NCBI GenBank assembly: GCA_963210315.1
Contig: OY723262.1
Span: 2,356,001-2,420,000, forward strand
Direction: 5' to 3'
From: Rhynchopus euleeides
Taxonomy: Eukaryota; Euglenozoa; Diplonemea; Diplonemida; Diplonemidae
Length of the DNA stretch: 64,000 bases
Each line of letters starts with the position of its first letter. Within the stretch, counting starts at the first letter, position 1. Shown here one piece after another: positions 37,079-47,200 of this stretch. A program made the position numbers and the translations under genes. A model generated the notes under the pieces. The model saw only the letters and a program-made list of their open reading frames with translations, did no database searches and had not been told where the DNA came from.

Positions 37079-37913
37079 GTACCTAAATTTTGTGCCACCG
37101 TTTGGTACCGGACAGTGCCACTGTGTGGGAGGTTGGAAAAGAAAATGCCCCAACACACCACATCTGAGGGTTGCAATGCATGTTGCTTGCCAACCACGTC
37201 ATCCGGTGGGTGTCAGGCGCTATGTAGGTGGCATGAGCCAGGTCTTCGATGTGTTCTGGCTTGTATATGTACCTCCCTGCCTGCGGCACAGGCACTGCCT
37301 TTGTCCCCCACACCAGCCACAGAGAGCGTATTGTACTCGGTCCACGGTTGCTGATTCATTGTGATGCGTTGTATCCTCGAGTGAACGTCACACACTAGTG
37401 GCACCACCACCCGCCATCCGAGAGCTGTATTGACTTTGCGCCCTTCCGTTGCATTCACCTCGCCACGCATATTGCACCGTTCAGTACCAGTGCTCTTGGG
37501 CCAGGCAAAGTAGACCGCAGCAACTACCAATTCTGGCACAATGGGTACCACGACAGCGCACTTCGTGTGTTCCCGGAATGTACAGCTCGTGTTGCAACAG
37601 TCGTTGTCAACACATCCCGGTTGTGGAGCACTGCTGCACAGGAATCACACGACCATCTGGACTTGTTCCGTACCTACAGGCAGCCTCCCGGTGCATGGTG
37701 GCAGGGAGGTACATATACAAGCCAGAACTCATCGAAGACCTGGCTAATGCCACCTACATAGCGCCTGACACCCACCGGATGACGTGGTTGGCAAGCAACA
37801 TGCATTGCAACCCTCAGATGTGGTGTGTTGGGGCATTTTCTTTTCCAACCTCCCACACAGTGGCACTGTACGGTACCAAACGGTGGCACAAAATTTAGGT
37901 ACCCCAATTCGGG
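37079..37913. mobile_element. 835-bp inverted-repeat element with about 225-bp arms
   Basis: The left arm (37079-37300) begins GTACCTAAATTTTGTGCCACC and the right arm (about 37690-37913) is its inverse with a few substitutions. About 390 bp of unique sequence lies between. Read outward, each arm encodes a related peptide (see findings). Because copies 2 and 3 of the 140-bp repeat flank it symmetrically, the palindrome extends to about 36921-38060. Confidence 0.65.
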
Positions 37914-37925
37914 CACCTGAGGTGC

Positions 37926-38073
37926 CCGGAATGGTGGAAAAGTGGGGTTCGATGGGTTTCCGGACCGATCTGGGGGGGTTTGGAGGGTTTACGGGGGCTT
38001 TGGGGCCTCTGCGCCGGTTTTTTGAAAAATCGTGTTTGTCCACGTAAAAGGGTGGCATTTGACCCCCCCTACC
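37926..38073 (+). repeat. 140-bp dispersed repeat, copy 3
   Basis: Same unit as 33458-33597, with an extra GTAAAAGGGTGG segment near the C-run end. It is followed by a CCCCCCTACCC(C)n tract. Confidence 0.65.
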
Positions 38074-38255
38074 CCCCCCCCCCCCCCCCCGGACATTTCC
38101 CGAATTTCCCGCCCGGACATGTCCGCCCCGGACAGGGCGGACATGTCCGGGCGGACATTTTCTGGTGTCCGGATGTCCGGGCGGACATGTCCGGACCCGG
38201 AAATTCGGGAAATCCAATTTTGACCCCCCCCCCCCCCCGGACATGTCCGGCCAGG
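38072..38255. repeat. C-homopolymers and GGACATGTCC palindrome cluster
   Basis: Poly-C runs at about 38072-38090 and 38226-38238 bracket many copies of GGACATGTCC and GCGGACA words. A shorter relative with the same words lies at 33350-33450, ahead of copy 1 of the 140-bp repeat. Confidence 0.6.
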
Positions 38256-38344
38256 ACCTCAATAGTTTGATTTTTGGTCCAGAAAATAGTTTGAAAATTT
38301 TTGAAATCTGGGTGCCCAAAATTTTTGCTCCTAAGACCGGCGAT

Positions 38345-38830
38345 TTGTAGGGGGACCCGTTCGAATTTTTTTTGGGGGAAGGGTAAATTGAACGTTTTTG
38401 GCCAAATGAAGCCACTGCGACCATTCCCGGGCCTCGGAAATCAGATTTTTGCCCCTCAAATGCGGTCCCGGTCCGGACAAAAAACCGAAAAAAATCGTGA
38501 AAAATGGCCCATTTTCCCCAGCCAAAAATGGGCCAAAAATGCCCCCCGGACACCCCCAGAGACATGTCCTAATCCGGGGTGCCAGTAGGGGGGACCTTTC
38601 GAATTTTTTTTCGAGGAGAGGTCAATCGAACGTTTTTGGACATCTGAGGCCACTGCGACCATTCCCAGGCCTCGGAAATGAGATTTTTGGCCCTCAAATG
38701 GGGTACCGGTCCCCACGAAATTCCGAAAAATTCATGAAAATCGAAAGGTCCCACGCACCAAATTCTGCCCAAAAATCGTCAAAAATGGACAGGTCATATG
38801 CAGCAAGGGGGCAAACCACTCCCCAAATTT
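38345..38830. repeat. diverged tandem duplication, unit about 245 bp
   Basis: Two units begin GTAGGGGG-GACC-(x)-TTCGAATTTTTTTT (38347 and 38586) and share GCCACTGCGACCATTCC and CCTCAAATG words. A third partial start lies at about 39288. No coding potential seen. Confidence 0.55.
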
Positions 38831-39671
38831 TGCTCAATGATTCCACCGTCGGGACCATGGCAAGCCAGATTTTCTGATCAATTGGTTTGTTTGAGCATGT
38901 TCCTGGCCCTTGTTTGGAAAGTAGATGACCCCTGGCTGGAGAGGACGGTTGTGCTCGACCGGACGGAGAGAGAAACTTCTCCATAACCACCTCCACTCCA
39001 CAATGCCACAAGTGGCAGGAAGGCCGGGTGTTACAGGCCTCAACCAGGGTTCCAAGGCTCTCCACTTCCTGGCTGCGTCAGGGATCACCGGGTACAGCGA
39101 GCAGGATTACCTGTCCTGACACCCCAGCATGTGCCACCGGAAGAACCCGAAACAGCAGCCCCCCCTCATGGGGGTTGCAAGAGGCACGGAAATCGTTCAA
39201 ATCGGACCAAGTCCGAAAATTCGGCACTTTCTTGGGTACAAATTGCGGTCCGAAATTTTCCGATTTTTTGAAAAAAGGCTAATTCTGTAAGGGGGACCTT
39301 TTCGAATTTTTTTTTCGGGCACTTTTTCCACAAGGAAATGTCCGCCCTGTCCGCTACTGTCCACTACCGATTTCAAGGATCCTCCTTTACATGTATAATA
39401 CTTGCATGACAAGTATTATACATGTAAAATACATGTAAATGCCTGAAATATACATGTAAAATACATGTATATCAAGTAAAAATACAAGTATAATAGTTGA
39501 CATGCAAGTATTATACTTGTATTTTTACTTGATATACATGTATTTTACATGTATATTTCAGGCATATACATGTATTATACATGTATAATAGTTGACATGC
39601 AAGTATTATACATGTATAATACATGTATATACTTGTAGTTATACATGTAAAATTTACAAGATCCCACCGTG

Positions 39672-40805
39672 TTACGGTTTTAGCCCCCCCCCCCCCCCTC
39701 TCTCTGAACTCGTCTTATTCGCAACCCGTGCCAGGTATGTCGAAGCATGCCAACCGCACTGACCGGGAAGATGGGACTGTGCTGTTGCTTGCATTTTTTT
39801 GCGACCCACAGCAGCACCCGTTGTTCTCACCTGTTCCCTTCCCGTGCCTTGCGGGGCTTTGTGTTCTCAATGGGGCGTTCGCTCTGTCAAACTGTGTGCA
39901 GGTGTCACCGCTTGCGAGACATTTGGACTGACAGCGTAACACCGACAAGTGCACCGGCACTGCAGTTCAGAGCGAAGACCCCCAAGTTACTACTGTTCTT
40001 TTCTTATTGTTGTGTTCTCATCATTGAGCCCTCCCAACCCAACACACCCATTCTTGTGTTTCCCTTCTTGTTCGCCACGAATCATAATATTCAGGCATCA
40101 CACGGTCGAGACTTCACGCACAACTTCGTCCTGCCCGTCTGCTGCCACAGCCATCAGAGTTCAGGTCAGATGGACGGTTTCCAGCCTCCAGGGCACACAG
40201 TGCCCAGCGGGTCTTCATTTTTGGCGAACCTTCACGCTTCACTTCATACCCCAACACCCCGTGCCCCCGTGACTGTGGAAAGGTATCAAAAGAGACACAT
40301 GCGGTTGGCAGTCCGACCACCTGGGGCCAATCGATCCACACGGAGCAGAACCTTCTGTTGCTGGGTGCATCGATGCCAGGGTCCCGGGGCACGGAAAGCC
40401 ACAGCTCTTCAAGTCTTGGGTTCACATTCAGACTGTGTCTCTCGAGTGAAAAGAGGCCCCACAAGGAAAATCCCAGAGTCACAATTCCCCTGCGTTTGTT
40501 TACAGGGGTAAGGCAAGGTTCTTTCGGGTAGTCCCTTCGGGGACCGCAGGGAGGGCCGGCCTTGTTCTTCTATGTTGTTTCCGTGTTGTGAACATTCTTG
40601 CCAAAAATTCGGAGAGGAGAGTCTTCCTCACAGAGCAGTTCTGAGAACGCGCGACAGAGGCACGAGAGCACTCAGAGAGGGTCGAAGTCGAACTTGAGTG
40701 TGCGGAGCACCGCCTCCACTCCAAGGAACAGCAAAACAGTCAGAGGTCGGAGGTCTCAGGCTCTCTTCCCTTGCCTTGCAATTCGGGGGCATTAGAATGG
40801 GTGAA
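39672..40805. other. unassigned region between palindrome block and retrotransposons
   Basis: About 1.1 kb. A 254-codon ORF (39747-40511) has a composition unlike the host genes, with no signal, domain or repeat, so I do not call it a gene. A C-run lies at about 39685-39699. Confidence 0.4.
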
Positions 40806-40931
40806 CAGATTCTTGAAAATCCTTGGCTGTGCGTATTCAGATTTCTGAAAATCCTGAGCTGTGGGCATTCAGATTCTTGAAAATCCTGGGCTGTGGGCAT
40901 TCAGATTCTTGAAAATCCTGAGCTGTGGGCA
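40806..40931. repeat. tandem repeat, four units of about 32-34 bp
   Basis: Units read ATTCAGATTCTTGAAAATCCTGAGCTGTGGGC with small changes. The array ends six bases before the start of the 3-kb retroelement derivative at 40937. Confidence 0.75.
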
Positions 40932-40936
40932 TAACC

Positions 40937-43900
40937 AACGATTTCTTAAGCTACAGTTTCTGTACTTCATTGGTATACACACTCGTGCTCCCTGGTCGGT
41001 TGGGTTCGGTTGGGCCCCCCCCCCCTCCCTTGGGCATCCCCCATTCCACCCCTTCCCTCACCCTTTTCCCCTTTCCAATCTTCTTGACCTTGTGGGCGGG
41101 CAGAGCCGGGAGGGCTGGTTGGGCCTAGATTTCATTTTACAGCAACCACCAACCCACTCCCCCTTGGGCCACTTGTCCCTTGGGCTCTGTTCCCCACCAT
41201 CCATCCCCCTCCACTCCCCCAACCCTCAACCCCACGAGCACGAGCGATGGAAGGGCGAGAGCCGCCCAGGCGATGGCAGGCCCAGCTGGGGGCGACGCTG
41301 GCGGTGGTGGCGCTCGCGGTGCTGACGACAGCACCGTTGGAGCAGAAGCAGCCCGGGTCGCCCCCGGTAGCGGAAGAACGCGGGCTGGCCGCCCCTGTCG
41401 AGGGGCGCGCCAGGCGAGAGGAGCAGGGGCCTCATGCGAGGCCTCTGCTGACACCCTGCCTGCAAGGCAGGGGAGCGCGTCGGCCTCACCCGCCGGCAAT
41501 GCGCCCCTCTCGCGGGATAGCGGTGGTGGCGGCGCGCCCACCACGTCCCCCCAACATGCTGCAAGCGGCGGTTCCGCTCACGGTGAAGCCGCCGGGCCAC
41601 GCCCCAGCCCACCGACAGCAGCAGAAGGGGTGGCAGCCCGGGTCGCCCCCGGTCCCCGCGAGTTGGCTGGGCCAGGTACCCCGAGGGGCCAGGCCGACGG
41701 TACCGCTGCCGGTGTCTCTCCCCTCCCCCCTTGGGGGCCCCATGGGTGGTGGAACGGGAGCTGGGCCACCCCCCCTTTGGGTGGCGAATGGGTGGGTGCA
41801 GGGAGGGTGCCACGGGGGATACGTGGGGGCGAACAGTCGTGTGTTGTTGACCCCAAGCCGACCCTCATTGATGAGAAGGATCCCACCCGCACCTGTGATG
41901 ACAACAACACGGTGAAGGAGACTGGTGCGAAGGCGGCATTCGACAAGGGCGTGGCAGGGCCGGGTGAGGATGGCCAGGCCTGCAAGGACCCCAACATGAA
42001 GTACTCGCGGAGGAACGACGTCATCTGCACCTGCGAAAAGGGCCCGAGCCGAACCAGCATCGGAGCGGCCGAGCGTGGCGACGGACAGACTCGAGTGGCC
42101 GACACGGGTCGCGCGAAAGGGTGCGCTGTTCAGCTAACCCCACGCCGGCTCAGGGTCAGGACACCAGCGGTCTTCGCGTCGATGCATCGCAACAATACAT
42201 ACCGCATCGCACTGACGGGGTGTGAGACGCCGCGTGCTGCGGGTCACTACGACAACGGACACATCACTACATGTGGCGCCATCACTACTGCGGGCCTAGC
42301 ACACAGCAACGGGACTTTTTCTACTGCATTCCCTGTCGGCGGGACGCGGTGGGCAACGGGCGATTCAGACGACACTATCTGCAGGCAGCTGACATCAACG
42401 AAGGAGGTGGGGTGCATGTTGGACTGCAGCGTGTACAGGGCAGCGAGGACCCACGGCGAGCGTCTGGCGACTGGGGACGACAAAGGCAAAGTACGTGTGA
42501 GGGGCTTGAAAGGGTTGCGGAGCGCCACGGTGCGGGAGCGTCGCAGCGGGGTGGTTTACAGCATGGCGAGGTCGGGCCTGAGGAAATTCAGCGGGCCAGG
42601 GGGGATGTGTGGTGGCAGACAGACGTGTGCTGACCCCAAGCCGGCCCTCTCCGACCTGAAGGGCTCCACTTGCACCTGCGTGGACAACAACACGGTGACG
42701 GTGACTGGGGTGAAGACAACATACACACGCGATGAGGCCGTGGCAAAGCCGGGGGGTGACGGTCGGACCAAGGACCCCAACATGAAGTGCTTGGGGGACG
42801 ACGTCATCTGCACACGCGGCAAGGACCCGAGCCTGACCAACACTGGTGCGCACGTGTGGGGGGATGAACAGAGCCGGACAAGGAGGGACGACGTCATCGG
42901 CACCTGCGACGAGGACCCGAGCCTGACCGACACGGGCGCATCAGCGGCTGGGTCGAAAGGGGAGTGCGAGTCCAAGCGGGCCGGGCCGGGTGGTGGCGGA
43001 CAGACGAGTGGTGACCCCAGGCCGACCCTCACTGGTCTGAAGACAGTCTGCGGCAGCGGCAACGACGGCACCTGTGGGGCAGGATGGGGCCTTCACGGCC
43101 GGGCCAGACTACTCCGGGTGTTATGGTGGGCGGCGCAGCGGAGCGGCATCATGGGGCCAATGGTGGCGGGGGTGGCGCTGCTCTGCGGCGACGTGGGAGC
43201 CAGTGTGGCATGGGTAGCGCAGGTGACGGGGCGAGCAGCCTGGGGGCTCATGGCAGCGGGCCGCCTCTGCGTCGCCCGCCTGCAGCTGGTGTGGATCGGG
43301 TGGACGCTCTGGTGCGGTGCGAGTGTGGAGGCGGAGGCAGGTGGCTGGGAGGGTTTGCCGGGGTGCAGCGCGGTCCTGCTGAGCGCGGGCTGGCTCGGAG
43401 CGCAGTGGGCGATCCTCCGCGCTCGCGTGGCGTGGTGGCCAAGCGTGGCGCAGGCCTGCATCCTAGCGCTGTGGATGGTGGTGGCGCTGGCGGGGGTGGC
43501 GGACCCGATGGGGCTGCTGCCGGCGTGGGGTGCAGAGGGTTTCGTATGGATGGATGGTGCAGCAGGCGCAGCAAGCGGATGGGTGCTGGAACTGTGCGGT
43601 GTCGCGAGCCCGTGGCTGCTTCTGGGGGGCGCGCAGCTGAGCATCTGGTGGCTCTTCGGGACACGCCGCCGGAAGGGCCGCCAGCCCAGACGCAGGTGGC
43701 GGGCGCGCCGACCGGGCAGGGCAGTGTCGCAGTGGTGGGTGGGAGGAGGGCGTCTCCTGATGCGGCGGTCAGCCGTCATGGGGGTGCGGGGGTTCCGGGA
43801 CGCCCGCAGTGAGGGTAGCGTGATGTGCCCCGGACCCGGACTGGGCGTGAAGTGCGGGTCTTCGGAGTGCTGGAGGCCGCACGGACCACCTGAGGAGGCC

Positions 43901-43984
43901 CTAGCAGAGCTGCGAGGGGTGGGTGTGCGAAGCTGCGTGCCAGGGGAGAACCTGGAAGTGTTAAACCCGCAAACCCGCAAACCC
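40937..43984 (+). mobile_element. 3.0-kb non-autonomous derivative of the RT-RLE retroelement
   Basis: 40937-43960 matches 43985-47051 of the full copy at over 99% identity. The length difference is explained by four indels: three extra C in the C-run and insertions of 24, 3 and 13 bp in the full copy. At 43960 the match stops and is followed by TT plus 2.75 units of AAACCCGC (43963-43984), the same repeat that ends the full copy. So this copy consists of the element's 5' third joined directly to its tail repeat. The full-length copy starts at the next base. Confidence 0.8.
41180..43960 (+). pseudogene. 5' part of the retroelement ORF, lacking RT and downstream domains
   Basis: The long frame from 41180 joins the frame of the full copy only after the indel region near 41745. 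In the full copy, a 13-bp insertion puts the region upstream of this point in the other frame. The encoded portion has Ala/Gly/Pro-rich sequence, two related DPKPxLxDxK...CxDNNTV...TG segments (about 41849-42060 and 42630-42850) and then a hydrophobic region (about 43110-43670). The frame runs on through the tail repeat into the next copy before stopping at 44179, so any product would end in an unrelated tail. No catalytic domain. Confidence 0.55.
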
Positions 43985-44297
43985 AACGATTTCTTAAGCT
44001 ACAGTTTCTGTACTTCATTGGTATACACACTCGTGCTCCCTGGTCGGTTGGGTTCGGTTGGGCCCCCCCCCCCCCCTCCCTTGGGCATCCCCCATTCCAC
44101 CCCTTCCCTCACCCTTTTCCCCTTTCCAATCTTCTTGACCTTGTGGGCGGGCAGAGCCGGGAGGGCTGGTTGGGCCTAGATTTCATTTTACAGCAACCAC
44201 CAACCCACTCCCCCTTGGGCCACTTGTCCCTTGGGCTCTGTTCCCCACCATCCATCCCCCTCCACTCCCCCAACCCCCAACCCCACGAGCACGAGCG

Positions 44298-47200
44298 ATG
44301 GAAGGGCGAGAGCCGCCCAGGCGATGGCAGGCCCAGCTGGGGGCGACGCTGGCGGTGGTGGCGCTCGCGGTGCTGACGACAGCACCGTTGGAGCAGAAGC
44401 AGCCCGGGTCGCCCCCGGTAGCGCAGCCCGGGTCGCCCCCGGTAGCGGAAGAACGCGGGCTGGCCGCCCCTGTCGAGGGGCGCGCCAGGCGAGAGGAGCA
44501 GGGGCCTCATGCGAGGCCTCTGCTGACACCCTGCCTGCAAGGCAGGGGAGCGCGTCGGCCTCACCCGCCGGCAATGCGCCCCTCTCGCGGGATAGCGGTG
44601 GTGGCGGCGCGCCCACCACGTCCCCCCAACATGCTGCAAGCGGCGGTTCCGCTCACGGTGAAGCCGCCGGGCCACCACGCCCCAGCCCACCGACAGCAGC
44701 AGAAGGGGTGGCAGCCCGGGTCGCCCCCGGTCCCCGCGAGTTGGCTGGGCCAGGTCCCCCGAGGGGCCAGGCCGACGGTACCGCTGCCGGTGTCTCTCCC
44801 CTCCCCCCTTGGGGGCCCCATGGGTGGACCGGGTGGGTGGTGGAACGGGAGCTGGGCCACCCCCCCTTTGGGTGGCGAATGGGTGGGTGCAGGGAGGGTG
44901 CCACGGGGGATACGTGGGGGCGAACAGTCGTGTGTTGTTGACCCCAAGCCGACCCTCATTGATGAGAAGGATCCCACCCGCACCTGTGATGACAACAACA
45001 CGGTGAAGGAGACTGGTGCGAAGGCGGCATTCGACAAGGGCGTGGCAGGGCCGGGTGAGGATGGCCAGGCCTGCAAGGACCCCAACATGAAGTACTCGCG
45101 GAGGAACGACGTCATCTGCACCTGCGAAAAGGGCCCGAGCCGAACCAGCATCGGAGCGGCCGAGCGTGGCGACGGACAGACTCGAGTGGCCGACACGGGT
45201 CGCGCGAAAGGGTGCGCTGTTCAGCTAACCCCACGCCGGCTCAGGGTCAGGACACCAGCGGTCTTCGCGTCGATGCATCGCAACAATACATACCGCATCG
45301 CACTGACGGGGTGTGAGACGCCGCGTGCTGCGGGTCACTACGACAACGGACACATCACTACATGTGGCGCCATCACTACTGCGGGCCTAGCACACAGCAA
45401 CGGGACTTTTTCTACTGCATTCCCTGTCTGTGGGACGCGGTGGGCAACGGGCGATTCAGACGACACTATCTGCAGGCAGCTGACATCAACGAAGGAGGTG
45501 GGGTGCATGTTGGACTGCAGCGTGTACAGGGCAGCGAGGACCCACGGCGAGCGTCTGGCGACTGGGGACGACAAAGGCAAAGTACGTGTGAGGGGCTTGA
45601 AAGGGTTGCGGAGCGCCACGGTGCGGGAGCGTCGCAGCGGGGTGGTTTACAGCATGGCGAGGTCGGGCCTGAGGAAATTCAGCGGGCCAGGGGGGATGTG
45701 TGGTGGCAGACAGACGTGTGCTGACCCCAAGCCGGCCCTCTCCGACCTGAAGGGCTCCACTTGCACCTGCGTGGACAACAACACGGTGACGGTGACTGGG
45801 GTGAAGACAACATACACACGCGATGAGGCCGTGGCAAAGCCGGGGGGTGACGGTCGGACCAAGGACCCCAACATGAAGTGCTTGGGGGACGACGTCATCT
45901 GCACACGCGGCAAGGACCCGAGCCTGACCAACACTGGTGCGCACGTGTGGGGGGATGAACAGAGCCGGACAAGGAGGGACGACGTCATCGGCACCTGCGA
46001 CGAGGACCCGAGCCTGACCGACACGGGCGCATCAGCGGCTGGGTCGAAAGGGGAGTGCGAGTCCAAGCGGGCCGGGCCGGGTGGTGGCGGGCAGACGAGT
46101 GGTGACCCCAGGCCGACCCTCACTGGTCTGAAGACAGTCTGCGGCAGCGGCAACGACGGCACCTGTGGGGCAGGATGGGGCCTTCACGGCCGGGCCAGAC
46201 TACTCCGGGTGTTATGGTGGGCGGCGCAGCGGAGCGGCATCATGGGGCCAATGGTGGCGGGGGTGGCGCTGCTCTGCGGCGACGTGGGAGCCAGTGTGGC
46301 ATGGGTAGCGCAGGTGACGGGGCGAGCAGCCTGGGGGCTCATGGCAGCGGGCCGCCTCCGCGTCGCCCGCCTGCAGCTGGTGTGGATCGGGTGGACGCTC
46401 TGGTGCGGTGCGAGTGTGGAGGCGGAGGCAGGTGGCTGGGAGGGTTTGCCGGGGTGCAGCGCGGTCCTGCTGAGCGCGGGCTGGCTCGGAGCGCAGTGGG
46501 CGATCCTCCGCGCTCGCGTGGCGTGGTGGCCAAGCGTGGCGCAGGCCTGCATCCTAGCGCTGTGGATGGTGGTGGCGCTGGCGGGGGTGGCGGACCCGAT
46601 GGGGCTGCTGCCGGCGTGGGGTGCAGAGGGTTTCGTATGGATGGATGGTGCAGCAGGCGCAGCAGGCGGATGGGTGCTGGAACTGTGCGGTGTCGCGAGC
46701 CCGTGGCTGCTTCTGGGGGGCGCGCAGCTGAGCATCTGGTGGCTCTTCGGGACACGCCGCCGGAAGGGCCGCCAGCCCAGACGCAGGTGGCGGGCGCGCC
46801 GACCGGGCAGGGCAGTGTCGCAGTGGTGGGTGGGAGGAGGGCGTCTCCTGATGCGGCGGTCAGCCGTCATGGGGGTGCGGGGGTTCCGGGACGCCCGCAG
46901 TGAGGGTAGCGTGATGTGCCCCGGACCCGGACTGGGCGTGAAGTGCGGGTCTTCGGAGTGCTGGAGGCCGCACGGACCACCTGAGGAGGCCCTAGCAGAG
47001 CTGCGAGGGGTGGGTGTGCGAAGCTGCGTGCCAGGGGAGAACCTGGAAGTGTCAGCTGGCGCGCTGCAGCGGTGGGCTGACACGGGGGAGTGCGTGGTGG
47101 TGTGGGTGCAGGGCGGGCAGCAACCGGTGGTGTACGCAGCGCCGTCGTACCGGGCCAAAACCCGAGCGGCCCTCAGACGGTACCCCAAGGTCGTGCTGGC

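Larger units (their letters stand above)
32215..39671. mobile_element. large foldback-like element with about 280-bp palindromic terminal inverted repeats
   Basis: The left arm (32215-32490) and right arm (about 39388-39671) are near-identical inverted copies, both ending CACGGTGGGATCTTGTAAA. Each arm consists largely of ATACATGTAT, AAGTATAATACTTG and related palindromes. It includes a long internal palindrome between two GCCTGAAATATACATG words, so each arm can fold on itself as well as pair with the other. The left arm is interrupted by the MITE copy at 32491. Enclosed are mirrored MITEs, a hAT transposon and another inverted-repeat element. No target-site duplication was seen at the outer ends (TCTTT on the left, TTACG on the right). 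No transposase of its own is recognised. Confidence 0.6.

Noticed and set aside
32215..39671. CRISPR-like or other spaced direct-repeat array
   Set aside because: The repeats are palindromic and inverted with irregular spacing, there are no cas genes, and the genome is eukaryotic.
39747..40511. 254-codon + strand frame between the palindrome block and the retroelements
   Set aside because: No domain, no signal peptide, Cys/His/Ser-rich composition unlike the host genes, and no acceptor tract right before the start.
41247..41915. Frame starting MEGREPP in the 3-kb derivative as a separate small gene
   Set aside because: It is the same start as in the full copy, cut off by the relative frameshift near 41745, and is better described as part of the derivative's broken ORF.
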